Source of the DNA: Planctomycetia bacterium
GTDB lineage: Bacteria; Planctomycetota; Planctomycetia; Gemmatales; Gemmataceae
Reading direction: 5' to 3'
NCBI GenBank assembly: GCA_005772955.1
Contig: SXID01000002.1
Span: forward strand, 42,593-106,592
DNA: 64,000 nucleotides
Shown here: piece after piece, positions 1 through 11,034 of the stretch
Position numbering within the stretch: position 1 is the stretch's first letter
Layout: the number at the start of each line of letters is the position of its first letter
Position numbers and translations under genes: made by a program
The notes under the pieces: generated by a model
Seen by the model: only the letters and a program-made list of their open reading frames with translations
Told to the model about the DNA's origin: nothing
The model's database searches: none

Positions 1-1
1 G

Positions 2-760
2 GAACAGCCGTTCGACCGGGCCGCGTTCGCGCAGTGGCGGTGCTTGTGGCCGTTCAGCGGCGGGCCGTTCACCGACATGCTGACGCATCACGTCACGCGA
101 ATGAGTGTTGCGATGGGACTCCGCTTCCCGGCTCGCGTCACCGCGGGTGGCGGGTTGTACCTCGAATACGACGGCCGCGACGTGCCCGACGTGGGAACCG
201 TGGTCGCGGACTACGAGGAAGGTTGTCAACTCGTCGTCACCGCAACGACACTGAGCGGCTACCCAATCGAAGAAGTAATTCGCGGGAGGCTGGGGGCGAT
301 CAAGTTCGTGAAGGGCGGGTTCCAACTCTTCAAGGACGATCCGACACGCGGCGCGAGTTTCCCCTCGCGGATGGAACAGGCGCCCGAACCGGCGTCATTC
401 GAGAGCGTGGAACCGCCACGGAACGACACCGAGGCGCTGTGGGAGAACTTCCTCGAATGTGCGCGGTCGCGTCGGCAAAGCACGTTCAGCCCACCGGACT
501 TGGGCGCGGTGGCCGTCACGACTGCGGCGATGGCCGTGCAGAGCTACCGCACCGGGGAGGCGTTGTTCTGGGATAAAGAGAAACGTGAGATCGTGACCGC
601 CGATTCGACGTGGGCGAAGCGGTGGGAGAAGCGCAGTCAGGAACACGCGAAGCCAAACCAGGTGTTCGGGTGGAGCGGCGGCGATGGCGGCGTTGTGCAG
701 CCGCCGCCGCACCAGTCGCTCTCCGGCCCGTGGGTGAACGGCAAAGACCCGGCAGGGTGA
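2..760 (+). CDS. Gfo/Idh/MocA-family oxidoreductase, C-terminal part (truncated by window edge)
   Basis: Frame is open from base 2 (EQPFDRAAFAQWRCLWPFSGGPFTDM...). Contains VDxx/FTDMLTHHVTRMSVAMG and an ENFLECARSRRQ motif typical of planctomycete oxidoreductases. Confidence 0.7.
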   Translation, partial: EQPFDRAAFAQWRCLWPFSGGPFTDMLTHHVTRMSVAMGLRFPARVTAGGGLYLEYDGRDVPDVGTVVADYEEGCQLVVTATTLSGYPIEEVIRGRLGAIKFVKGGFQLFKDDPTRGASFPSRMEQAPEPASFESVEPPRNDTEALWENFLECARSRRQSTFSPPDLGAVAVTTAAMAVQSYRTGEALFWDKEKREIVTADSTWAKRWEKRSQEHAKPNQVFGWSGGDGGVVQPPPHQSLSGPWVNGKDPAG

Positions 761-781
761 ACAAATCCCAAATCTCAAGTA

Positions 782-829
782 ACAAATCCCAAACAGAAGA
801 AGGCGATCCTTCTTCTGTTTGGGATTTGT
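782..829. repeat. Perfect inverted repeat (22-bp arms, 4-nt spacer) between convergent genes; candidate bidirectional terminator
   Basis: acaaatcccaaacagaagaagg / ccttcttctgtttgggatttgt read directly. A partial direct copy (acaaatcccaaatctc) lies just upstream at 761. Confidence 0.85.
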
Positions 830-831
830 CC

Positions 832-1290
832 TCAGTTCCGTGCGGCACCGAGTGCGTCCGAGGCCGGTCGCGATTGCTGGGCGGGCAGGTTCAGTTTGCC
901 CACGACGGTGTCCGCGGTGCCGAGCATCTCACGCAGGGTCTTGCGGAACATCTCGTACTGCGTTTGCAGCATGTCGCGCTCGCCGGTGCGGGCCCTCACT
1001 TCCGCCTTCAGCGCGTCGCGTTCGGTCGCGGCCACGATCTTGGTTTGTTCCAGTTGGAGTTCCAACTCCTTCTTGGCCTTCGCGCTCTGTTCCTCACTCG
1101 TCGCGAGCTTCTGCCGGAACTGGTCGCGGGCCGCTACCGCACTCCGGTAGTCTTCTTCGAGTTTCTGCACTTTGGCATTCGTGGTCGCGTTGTTCTCCGT
1201 CGTGACCGCGGCGCCCGGCCCCTTCGCGCACCCGTAGGCACCGAGCAGGGTCACGAGCAGGAAGCCGAGAATCTTGTGCGAACGCGCCAT
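832..1290 (-). CDS. Small putative lipoprotein with coiled coil
   Basis: MARSHKILGFLLVTLLGAYGCAKG lipoprotein-type signal followed by heptad-rich Glu/Lys region. Confidence 0.7.
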   Translation of the reverse strand: MARSHKILGFLLVTLLGAYGCAKGPGAAVTTENNATTNAKVQKLEEDYRSAVAARDQFRQKLATSEEQSAKAKKELELQLEQTKIVAATERDALKAEVRARTGERDMLQTQYEMFRKTLREMLGTADTVVGKLNLPAQQSRPASDALGAARN

Positions 1291-1506
1291 GAGTGAATTC
1301 TCCTGGTGAACCGGGCGCTCCGCTCCCCGGTCGGGCGGGCGCCCGGAATATAATGGAGGGCTTCGCTGACTTACGTCAGTCACTCATCCTGCTTCGGCAC
1401 ATGCAGGCTACTCTCTTCACGCAATTTTCCCCAATTTCCGAACCGGTACAGCTTCTCCAATGCAAGTCCGTGCCGAAGGGATCGGTTGTGTGACGTGTAA
1501 CGCCGC

Positions 1507-2715
1507 TCACTCCTCAGCGGGGCCGTGGAAGAGGTTCAGGTAACTGTGGTAGCGGCGACTTGTCACGAACCGGCGGGCGACGGCGTCCTTCACCGCACAA
1601 CTCGTTTCGTGCGTGTGCGTGCAGTCCGGGAACCCGCACAGAGGCACGAATGGTCGGAACTCCGGGAAGTAGCCCTCCATCTCTTCCGGCCGCGCGGCCC
1701 ACAGCGCGAGTTGCCGCACGCCGGGCGTGTCCACCACCCAGCCGCCGAAGTTCAACTTGATGAGCTGCGAATAGGTCGTGGTGTGCCGGCCCTTCTGGTT
1801 CACCTCACTCACGGATTTCACCGCGAGCGCGAGGTCCGGTTGGATCGCGTTCAACAGCGACGACTTGCCCACACCGGATTGCCCGGAGAACACCGTCGAG
1901 CGTCCGCGAAGTTGTTCGCGCAGGCGTTCGATGCCGAACCCGGTGCGGGCGCTGCACAGGAACACCGGGATGCCGAGTTGCGCATACAGGCCGATGAGCG
2001 GTTGCAATTCGACCGCGTCCGCGAGGTCGGACTTGTTCAGGCACAGCACCGGGTTCAGCCCGCCCTGCTGGGCCACCGCGAGGTAACGGTCGATGAGGTG
2101 CGGCTTCAGGTTCGGCTCGACCAGCGACATGACGATGACGAGTTGATCGACGTTCGCGACGACCACGTGTTCCCGGCGCCGGCTCGCACGTGTGAGAACC
2201 CCGTGCCGCGGTTCGACGCGCTCGATCACACCCTCTTCGGGGGCAGAGGACAGCGAACAGAGGTCAGAGGACAGTGAAGACACATCCGTCGGTTCGTCGC
2301 TTTCTGACTTCTGTTTGCTGCCCTCTGCCCGCGCCGGGCGGATCCACACCACGTCGCCCGTGGTTACAACGCTCCGCTCGTCGGTGGCGAGGCTTTTGAG
2401 CAACCGGCGAACGGCACAGCGGAACACGCGTCCGTCGTCGGTTTCCACGACCGACGCCAGTCCGTGAACGCGCAGCACACGCCCGCGGAGGCATTCGTTC
2501 GCGTCCGTCGCGGGCATGCTGGTGCCGTCGTCCGCTTCGGTCTGCATCACAGTGCGGTAGCGCGACAGGCTGCCCTTCGCGCGCACCCGCTCGCCGGACT
2601 GCGCGTCGTCGGCACGGCCGTCGCCTTCCTTGAAGTCGCGGGTGATGTCGTTCTCGCGCGGCGGCTTCTCCCGGTTCTTCCGAAACTCGACGCGCACTTT
2701 CTTCTTCTTGCTCAT
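1507..2715 (-). CDS. rsgA: Ribosome small-subunit-dependent GTPase A (circularly permuted GTPase)
   Basis: LNKSDLAD then FSGQSGVGKSSLLNAI, DTPGVRQ, and Cys-rich C-terminus CGFPDCTHTHETSCAV. Confidence 0.95.
   Translation of the reverse strand: MSKKKKVRVEFRKNREKPPRENDITRDFKEGDGRADDAQSGERVRAKGSLSRYRTVMQTEADDGTSMPATDANECLRGRVLRVHGLASVVETDDGRVFRCAVRRLLKSLATDERSVVTTGDVVWIRPARAEGSKQKSESDEPTDVSSLSSDLCSLSSAPEEGVIERVEPRHGVLTRASRRREHVVVANVDQLVIVMSLVEPNLKPHLIDRYLAVAQQGGLNPVLCLNKSDLADAVELQPLIGLYAQLGIPVFLCSARTGFGIERLREQLRGRSTVFSGQSGVGKSSLLNAIQPDLALAVKSVSEVNQKGRHTTTYSQLIKLNFGGWVVDTPGVRQLALWAARPEEMEGYFPEFRPFVPLCGFPDCTHTHETSCAVKDAVARRFVTSRRYHSYLNLFHGPAEE
2241..2330. repeat. Inverted repeat (about 25-bp arms, 3 mismatches) inside the rsgA coding sequence
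   Basis: gggcagaggacagcgaacagaggtc ... gacttctgtttgctgccctctgccc. Translated in frame as a low-complexity SKQKSESDEPTDVSSLSSDLCSLSS stretch. Confidence 0.8.
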
Positions 2716-2842
2716 GGTGGAATGTTACACGAGTTGGTCGCGCTCCGCTGCGCGTCGCGGCTACGCGATTGGTGGTTGGTAGATTGACATCCGCCCCCGC
2801 CGCGCTGACACTACACACACCTTCCCCAACAGGAGCCTCTCA

Positions 2843-3859
2843 ATGCGCTGCTTGTTCCCTGTTCTCGCGCTGCTCGCGCTGCCCGCGTTCGCCGCGGCCG
2901 ACGACGTGACCATCACCGTCGGCAAGGACGTGATCGAGTTCAAAGCCGGTACGACCGTGGTCGCGAAGTACGCCACCGCGGAAACGGTCGCCAAGCCGTA
3001 CCTGTACCCGCTGCTCGCGCCCAACGGCGTGCTGCTCACGCGCCCGTGGCCCATGGAAGCGGCCCCGCCGATGGGGACCGTTGACCACCCGCACCAAAAG
3101 TCCGTGTGGTTCTGTCACGGCGACGTGATCCCCGAAGGCATCGAACTGAAGGTGAAGTCGGCGAACAAGGCCGACAAGGGCGTGGACTTCTGGAGCGAAG
3201 CGAAGGACAAAGACGGCCCGCGGCACGGGAAGATCAAGTGCGTGAAGGTCGGCAAGCCGACGCAGCACGCGAAGAACCACGCGAGCGTCGAGACGCACAA
3301 CGAGTGGATCACCCCGGACGGCGTGAAGATCCTGGAAGAAGTGCGCGTGATTCACCTGATCGACGGTAAGGAAGGCCGCACGTTCACGTTCGACATCGTT
3401 CTGAAAGCGACGGTGTGCCCGATCACGTTCGGCGACACCAAAGAGGGTTCGTTCGGTATCCGGGTTCGCGACGAACTGCGGATGGAGAAAAATACGAAGT
3501 ACCTCGGTGGCGACGGGGTGATGACGAACGCCGCAGGGAAGGCCGTGGAGAAAGAGATCTGGGGCTTGCCGAGCGAGTGGGTGGACTACTCCGGGAAGCT
3601 CGATGGCAAGGATGTCGGTGTGACGGTGTTCGACCACCCATCGAACCCGAAGGCGTCGTGGCACGCCCGTGGTTACGGGCTGGTGGCCGCGAACCCGTTC
3701 GGCCGCAACCACAGCGGGTTCCCGTCGCAGAAGGGCAAGGAAGACCTGCTGAAGATCACAAAGGGCGGCGAGATGAAGCTGAAGTACGGCGTGTACGCGC
3801 ACACCGGCGACACCAAGACCGGCAAGGTCGCGGAAGCGTACGAGGCGTTCAAGAAGTGA
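2843..3859 (+). CDS. Secreted PmoA-like / DUF6807 family protein
   Basis: Signal peptide MRCLFPVLALLALPAFAAAD. TRPWPMEAAPPMGTVDHPHQKSVWFCHGDV is characteristic of this planctomycete-rich family. Confidence 0.75.
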   Translation: MRCLFPVLALLALPAFAAADDVTITVGKDVIEFKAGTTVVAKYATAETVAKPYLYPLLAPNGVLLTRPWPMEAAPPMGTVDHPHQKSVWFCHGDVIPEGIELKVKSANKADKGVDFWSEAKDKDGPRHGKIKCVKVGKPTQHAKNHASVETHNEWITPDGVKILEEVRVIHLIDGKEGRTFTFDIVLKATVCPITFGDTKEGSFGIRVRDELRMEKNTKYLGGDGVMTNAAGKAVEKEIWGLPSEWVDYSGKLDGKDVGVTVFDHPSNPKASWHARGYGLVAANPFGRNHSGFPSQKGKEDLLKITKGGEMKLKYGVYAHTGDTKTGKVAEAYEAFKK

Positions 3860-3870
3860 CGCTCGCAATT

Positions 3871-3892
3871 GCGGGTGGGCCTTCCCACCCGC
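3871..3892. terminator. Hairpin between convergent genes
   Basis: gcgggtggg-cctt-cccacccgc, perfect 9-bp stem, 12 nt after the stop of the + gene and 8 nt before the stop of the - gene. Confidence 0.7.
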
Positions 3893-3899
3893 GTCGCCC

Positions 3900-5153
3900 T
3901 TACGCATTCTCCCCACCGGTGACGCGAGCCGGCTTGCCGTCTTCGTACAGCGTCAGCCGCGTCTGATAGTCGGCGCGGCGTTCCTCGTCTTCGATCAGGT
4001 CCAGCGCCTTCTCCTGCCACTTGATTGCATCATCGAACTCGCCGCACTCGGCACACGCCGCCGCGAGCGTGTCGAGGTATCCCGGTTCGCTCCACTCGGT
4101 CAGTTCACACGCGCGTGTCCCACACTCGCGTGCCCGGTCGCCGTTGCGCACATCTGGATCCGGGCACGTCGCCCAGATCCACGCGAGCTGGTTGAACGTG
4201 CCCGAACTGCGCGGGTCACGCTTCAGTGCGTCCATGTGATCGCGCACCGCAGCGGTGTACTTCTTCATCGCGTAGTGAACGCCGGCGCGGTAATTGTACG
4301 GCATCACCGCGTTCGGCGCGAGTTTCACCGCCTCGTTGAAGTCCGCCAACGCGCCTTCAAGGTTGCCGAGCACTTTTCGCGCGTTTCCGCGAATCTCGTA
4401 CGCCTTCAGCACGCCCGGCATCTGCTTGATGACCTCGTCGGCGTCGGCGTCCGCGCCGGCGTGGTCGCGCACCAAGAACCGGCAGATCGCGCGGCCCAGG
4501 TACGCGAACGGATCGCCCGGCTTTCGCGCGAGCGCCAGCGTGAAGTCTTCGACAGCTTCCGCGTACTCGTTCGCCTGCTGATGAATCGTGGCGCGAAGGT
4601 GGTACGCGTCCGCGTTCTTCGGGTCGGCCGCGATTACCGCCGCCGCGTCGTCCGTGGCCGCCGCGTAGTTTTCGAGGTCGAGGTGAAGTTGTGCGCGCCA
4701 CAACCGGTAGCGTGTCGCGTTCGCGGGGTCGAACGTGATCGCGTTGTTGAAGTCGGCCAGTGCCTTCTCGCTGTCGCCGCGATCCGCGTGGCACCGAGCG
4801 CGCAGCCCGATCAGCCCAACGCGGGTCGGGTCGAGATTCAGCGCGCGGTCGCAGTCGGTGACGGCCTGATCGTACTGCATCTGCGCGAACAGTTCGGCAG
4901 CGCGGTCAGCGTAGAGTTGGGCGTCAGCCGGCGTGAGGCGAATGGCGTGGTCGAGGTCGTTGAGGGCGCGGACGCGGTCGCCCATTTCGAGGTACGCGTG
5001 CGCGCGGAAGCGATACCCGGCGGAATCGCCGGGTCGCAACCGGATGGCGCGCGAGTAGCACTCGACGGCCTCCTGGTAGTCGCCGGCGGTGAGCGCGCGA
5101 TGGCCGCGAGTGAACAAGTCCTGGGCGTCGTCGATGGCGCGGTCGCGTGGCAT
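3900..5153 (-). CDS. Tetratricopeptide repeat protein
   Basis: Consecutive about 34-aa TPR units (e.g. ALTAGDYQEAVECYSRAIRLRPGDSAGYRFRAHAYLEMGD). Confidence 0.9.
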   Translation of the reverse strand: MPRDRAIDDAQDLFTRGHRALTAGDYQEAVECYSRAIRLRPGDSAGYRFRAHAYLEMGDRVRALNDLDHAIRLTPADAQLYADRAAELFAQMQYDQAVTDCDRALNLDPTRVGLIGLRARCHADRGDSEKALADFNNAITFDPANATRYRLWRAQLHLDLENYAAATDDAAAVIAADPKNADAYHLRATIHQQANEYAEAVEDFTLALARKPGDPFAYLGRAICRFLVRDHAGADADADEVIKQMPGVLKAYEIRGNARKVLGNLEGALADFNEAVKLAPNAVMPYNYRAGVHYAMKKYTAAVRDHMDALKRDPRSSGTFNQLAWIWATCPDPDVRNGDRARECGTRACELTEWSEPGYLDTLAAACAECGEFDDAIKWQEKALDLIEDEERRADYQTRLTLYEDGKPARVTGGENA

Positions 5154-5287
5154 GGCGGCTACGTGTGTCCTGAGTAGTCGTGGCGTACCGAATCGTGCGA
5201 ACGGTCATCGGACAGGATCGGCGGCGCGGGCGCCCGGTTCGGGTATCTTATCCGAGACATGCCGCGCAGTGAAACCGAGATGTAGCG

Positions 5288-6205
5288 ATGCAAGTAATCG
5301 AACTGCCCGAACCGAATTTTGAGCCGCTGTCGCTCAGGTTCGCGCCGGACGGGCTGTTGCTCGCGGCGTGGAGTTGGGGGCGTGTGTGCGTCCTCGACAC
5401 TGCGCGCGGAACGGCCGTTGCGATGCTCGGCAAGACAGACGTTGGCCTCGGCTCCCCCGGCGTCGGGTTCACCGCCGACGGGCGCGCGGTCGTCGCGAGT
5501 CAGCACCACGCCAAGCCGCCGGTTCACGTCTACAACCTCGAATCCGGTGAAGTGCTGCGCCAGTGCCCGGAGCTGCACGGGTCCGCCATCGAAGTGGGAC
5601 CGGGCGGGCGGCTCGTCTACCTCACGGTCAACTGGCCCGGCTACTGGGTCGAGATTGTACGCTGGAACCCGCTCACCGGCGAACGCCTGCCCGCGTTCGG
5701 GAAGCACAAGGACTCGCTCAACCAGCTCGCGGTCTCGGCCAACGAGAAGTGGGTCGCGGGGGCGAACGGCGACACCGTTCGCGTCTGGAACCTCGGCGGT
5801 CCCAAGTTGCCGGCACGAGCCACGCGACAATTCACCGCCGACGAATTCACCGCTGAGCACAACCGCCACGGCATCCGCGGACTTGCGATCGCTTCGGACG
5901 GCGCGTTCGTGGCGTTCAACGGGCCGGGCGTGCAGATCGGGAACGTGCGCACGGGCGCATCGTGGACCGTGTCCCCATCTGGAGTGCGTTGGGGTCGAGA
6001 AGTCGCGTTCCACCCGTCGCGCCCGATTCTCGCGTACAGCGGCATGAGTCGTGAGGTCGCGTTCTATGATGCGGTGATGCGTACCGAGTTAAAGCGGTTC
6101 GCGTGGAACATCGGCAACGTGACCGCGACCGCGTTCAGCGAGGACGGGTTGCGCTGTGCCGCCGCGGGCATGGACAAGGTGGTCGTGTGGGACGTGGACT
6201 TGTGA
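5288..6205 (+). CDS. WD40-repeat protein
   Basis: Repeated blades ending VRVWNL, VVVWDVDL; VAGANGDTVRVW, AAAGMDKVVVW. Confidence 0.8.
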   Translation: MQVIELPEPNFEPLSLRFAPDGLLLAAWSWGRVCVLDTARGTAVAMLGKTDVGLGSPGVGFTADGRAVVASQHHAKPPVHVYNLESGEVLRQCPELHGSAIEVGPGGRLVYLTVNWPGYWVEIVRWNPLTGERLPAFGKHKDSLNQLAVSANEKWVAGANGDTVRVWNLGGPKLPARATRQFTADEFTAEHNRHGIRGLAIASDGAFVAFNGPGVQIGNVRTGASWTVSPSGVRWGREVAFHPSRPILAYSGMSREVAFYDAVMRTELKRFAWNIGNVTATAFSEDGLRCAAAGMDKVVVWDVDL

Positions 6206-6311
6206 CCCGCGCTTTTCCTGGGAGCGTGGACGTCCCGCCTATACCACAACAAGACCCGCCTTCGGGGGAGATTATCTTCACGCCGTTGTCTAACTGAGGA
6301 GGTTCCGTCAG

Positions 6312-6566
6312 ATGAGTTTCGCCGACCGCGTCCGACGCGAGCGCTCCAACAACGTATTCCTCGTGCGCGGCAACGACTCGACTGGCCGTCCCGCGTGGTA
6401 CTTCCTGCTGGTCGATCCGGCGAAACGTGCTGCGTTCCGCAAGGCCGCGGCGGACCAACTCGAACTGAACGCGTACGGGCGCATCATCGCGTCCGGGTAT
6501 GGCACGGGCCCGCCTGAAGTCGTGCGCGAGCGCATGAAGACCGAGTACGGCTTCACTGGCGAGTGA
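6312..6566 (+). CDS. Small conserved-looking hypothetical protein (84 aa)
   Basis: Good start context (gaggaggttccgtcag atg); coding-like composition; no clear family. Confidence 0.55.
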   Translation: MSFADRVRRERSNNVFLVRGNDSTGRPAWYFLLVDPAKRAAFRKAAADQLELNAYGRIIASGYGTGPPEVVRERMKTEYGFTGE

Positions 6567-6681
6567 GGGTCGGGTGTCTTCCCTGAGAATCGTGCCGGCT
6601 CCTCGCCCGGTCTTCAGACTCGTTCCCCTCACCGCTCGCTCACACAAGAGGGGCGAGCCGAGATAAGACGGAGCATCTCCC

Positions 6682-7413
6682 ATGCTCGACGGCTGGACGC
6701 GAACCACTATTGGCACGAAGCCCGCTGACGTGTTCGACTCACCCGGCGCACTTCCGCAAGCACTCCTCTACCTCCATTCACTCGCGGAAGAATCGCCCGC
6801 GACCGACGCGACCTTCACCGCCCTCTTGCGGCAACACCGGTTGCGGTGTGTCGTGCCGCACGGTGGTCCGTGCTGGTGGGCTAATCGTGTCTGTGCCGAC
6901 TTCGATCCCGAACTCACGCCGGAACGCTACTTGTTCGACGCGGTCGTGCCGTGGTGTGAAGCCACGTGGCAACTCGGGCCGCGTGCGCTTGCGATTGCGG
7001 GCGTGGAGATGGGCGGGCAGGGCGCGGTGCGACTCGCGTTCAAGCACCCGGAGCGATTCCCAATTGCCGCAAGCATTTCCGGCGCGTTCGACAGCCAGGA
7101 CTGGTATGGTCGCGGTACGCCGCTCGACGAGATGTACGACAGCCGCGAGCGTGCCCGTCAGGACACGGCAGTGCTTCACATCCACGCGCACCGCTGGCCG
7201 CCGCACCTGTGGTTCTGCTGCGTGCCGACCGACGCGGCGTGTTATCGCGGCAACGACCGATTGCACGAGAAGCTCACCGCAATCGGCGTTCCGCACACCG
7301 CCGACATCGACACACACGCGAAACCCGGCGTGCATTACGAAGAGCAGATGGCGGGGCCGATGCTCGCGTTCATTGCCGAGGCACTGGCGAAGGAGTCGAA
7401 GCGGCTAATGTGA
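6682..7413 (+). CDS. Alpha/beta-hydrolase, esterase-like
   Basis: LAIAGVEMGGQGAVRLAFKHPERFPIAASISGAFD nucleophile-elbow-like region and C-terminal His. Confidence 0.7.
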   Translation: MLDGWTRTTIGTKPADVFDSPGALPQALLYLHSLAEESPATDATFTALLRQHRLRCVVPHGGPCWWANRVCADFDPELTPERYLFDAVVPWCEATWQLGPRALAIAGVEMGGQGAVRLAFKHPERFPIAASISGAFDSQDWYGRGTPLDEMYDSRERARQDTAVLHIHAHRWPPHLWFCCVPTDAACYRGNDRLHEKLTAIGVPHTADIDTHAKPGVHYEEQMAGPMLAFIAEALAKESKRLM

Positions 7414-7459
7414 GCGGGTCCGCTCGCTCTTCGCCGCGATCCAGTCGTATACCACCCGG

Positions 7460-8947
7460 ATGAGCGAGTCACCCAGTGTCTTTGAGTTGGGCCGCGCCAC
7501 TGTCGTTCGCGATGGCGGGAGTGTCTTCCGCGACTTCAGTTGGACGATGCGTGAGGGCGAGGCGTGGGCTGTCGTCGGGCCGACCGGTAGCGGCAAGACG
7601 ACGCTCGCGGAGGTACTGTTTGGGCGCCACGCGCTCAACGGCGGTTCGCTCCGGTGGCCGCTGTTCGAGCGGTTGCGCGTCGCGGGCAGGAAGATCGACT
7701 ACCCGTCGCAGGTGGTCGCGCACGTGAGTTTCCGCGAAGACTCCAGGCTGTTCTCCTACGCGGGCCGCTACTACCAGCAACGGTTCGAGTTCGCGGACAG
7801 TGACACCCCGTTGTCACTTGAACAGTTCTTGCGCACCGGGACGCATGTGAGCGAACCCGACTTCGCGCGCACCTGCGAGCGGTTCGGGATCGCGGAACTT
7901 CTGGCGCAGCCGTTCATGACGCTGTCGAACGGGCAGACACGCCGCGCGAGACTGGCGCGCGCGATGCTCCGCGACCCCGAACTGCTGATCCTCGACGACC
8001 CGTTCATTGGCCTCGACGCCGCGGCGCGGGCCGACCTCGCCGCGATGCTTCACGAACTCGTGAACGACGGCAAGCGCCTCGTGCTGATCTGTCGCGAAGA
8101 CGCGGTGCCGAGGTGGGTGACGAGGGTATTGAGGCTCGAAAGACAACCTCTCCCCCCGGCCCCCTCCCCTAAGAAGGGAGGGGGAGTACCGCTCGCTGCG
8201 CTCGCGGTTTCCAACGGCGCGCCTTCTTCTCTGACTCCCCCTCCCTTCTTAGGGGAGGGGGTTGGGGGGAGAGGTTCTTCTGTCATCGACCTACGCGACG
8301 TGACGGTGTCGCACTCCGGTCACACGATTCTGGATCGCGTGTCGTGGAGCGTGCGCGCCGGCGAGCGGTGGGCCGTGCTTGGGCCGAACGGCAGCGGCAA
8401 GACCACACTTCTCAGCCTCTTGTGCGGCGATCACCCGCAGGCGTACTCGAACGACGTGAGGCTGTTCGGTCAGCGCCGCGGTACTGGCGAAACGATCTGG
8501 GACGTGAAACGCAACGTCGGGCTGCTGTCGCCGGAGTTCCACCTGTACTTCACGCAACCGCTGACCGCCGAGCGCGCAGCCGCCACGGGGTTCTTCGACA
8601 CGCTTGCGGACCGCGCCACGACCGAGGAACAGGACGCACGCGTGCGGGAGTTGTTCGCGGCGTTCGGGATCGCGCACCTCGCCGCCCACGCGTTCAAGTG
8701 CCTCTCGACCGGCGAACAGCGGCTTGTACTGCTTGCGCGAGCGCTGGTGAAGCGCCCACCGCTCGTGATCCTCGACGAACCGTTTCAGGGACTGGACGCG
8801 ACCGCGACTGTACGCTGCCGCGCCTGGCTCGAAACGGAACTCGGCGCCGACCAGACGTTACTGTTTGTAACGCACGAACTGGCTGAACTTCCGCGCACGG
8901 TGACGCAAACGCTGCGATTGGAGAAGGGCAAGGTGGTGTCGGGTTAG
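7460..8947 (+). CDS. Twin ABC-ATPase domain protein (ModF-like)
   Basis: Two Walker A motifs (VGPTGSGKTT, LGPNGSGKTT), LSNGQTRR and LSTGEQRL signatures, two Walker B (LLILDDP, LVILDEP). Confidence 0.85.
   Translation: MSESPSVFELGRATVVRDGGSVFRDFSWTMREGEAWAVVGPTGSGKTTLAEVLFGRHALNGGSLRWPLFERLRVAGRKIDYPSQVVAHVSFREDSRLFSYAGRYYQQRFEFADSDTPLSLEQFLRTGTHVSEPDFARTCERFGIAELLAQPFMTLSNGQTRRARLARAMLRDPELLILDDPFIGLDAAARADLAAMLHELVNDGKRLVLICREDAVPRWVTRVLRLERQPLPPAPSPKKGGGVPLAALAVSNGAPSSLTPPPFLGEGVGGRGSSVIDLRDVTVSHSGHTILDRVSWSVRAGERWAVLGPNGSGKTTLLSLLCGDHPQAYSNDVRLFGQRRGTGETIWDVKRNVGLLSPEFHLYFTQPLTAERAAATGFFDTLADRATTEEQDARVRELFAAFGIAHLAAHAFKCLSTGEQRLVLLARALVKRPPLVILDEPFQGLDATATVRCRAWLETELGADQTLLFVTHELAELPRTVTQTLRLEKGKVVSG
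8147..8274. repeat. Long inverted repeat inside the twin ABC-ATPase gene
   Basis: 41-bp arms with 2 mismatches (cctctccccccggccccctcccctaagaagggagggggagt / actccccctcccttcttaggggagggggttggggggagagg), translated in frame between the two ABC domains. Confidence 0.9.
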
Positions 8948-9309
8948 CCGCGAGCCGAAGGCGAGCGTAGACCTCTGGCGAAGCGGGTGCCCAACCAGAG
9001 CATACTCCAGGCGAGACCGATCCCCGCGAGACCGGTGCCCATACCGCTACCGCACGAGCGAAACGGTCCGGTGCGCTGAGGCTTGCTCGGCGCGGCCGGG
9101 TACATCGGCGGTGGCGGAGGCTGTTCGGTTTGAAGCACGTTTGGCACCACTGGGCCTTCTGCGACAGGCGCGGGCGGAGTCCATTGCCGGATCGGACGCT
9201 CGGGACGTTTCGACCACGGGTATGGCCCCGGTATGTCGGCCCGCACCGGGGCGGCTTCGGTCGCGAGGAACACCAGAGCGAACAATCCCAAGCACAACGC
9301 GCGAGTCAT
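8944..9309 (-). CDS. Small secreted/membrane proline-rich protein
   Basis: Signal peptide MTRALCLGLFALVFLATEAAPVRA and one C-terminal hydrophobic segment. Confidence 0.6.
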   Translation of the reverse strand: MTRALCLGLFALVFLATEAAPVRADIPGPYPWSKRPERPIRQWTPPAPVAEGPVVPNVLQTEQPPPPPMYPAAPSKPQRTGPFRSCGSGMGTGLAGIGLAWSMLWLGTRFARGLRSPSARG

Positions 9310-9437
9310 CACTACCTCAGGGTTAGTGGCGAAGGTGAATAGCGGCGCGCGGCCAGACGTGGAAGCCGAGTTTCGACCGCGAGGCACGGCCCCGCCGGGG
9401 CCGACGCTAACCCAGGTTGGAGATGCGCCGACAGCGT

Positions 9438-10934
<1,497 letters not shown>

Positions 10935-10956
10935 CCCGGCCACAGGAACCCCTAGC

Positions 10957-11031
10957 AGAGGCCAGACGACAGAAGACAGAAGACAGAAGACAGCTTTTTG
11001 GTCGTCTTCTGTTCTCTGCCCTCTGTCCTCT
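10957..11031. repeat. Imperfect inverted / short tandem repeat (gacagaagacagaagacag family)
   Basis: agaggccagacgacagaagacagaagacagaagacag ... gtcgtcttctgttctctgccctctgtcctct in the gap between two minus-strand genes. Related in composition to the element inside rsgA. Confidence 0.75.
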
Positions 11032-11034
11032 GAT

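Noticed and set aside
8147-8274. Frameshifted or split ABC gene caused by insertion
   Set aside because: The frame is open through the element and both ABC domains are intact, so an in-frame fusion is the simpler reading.
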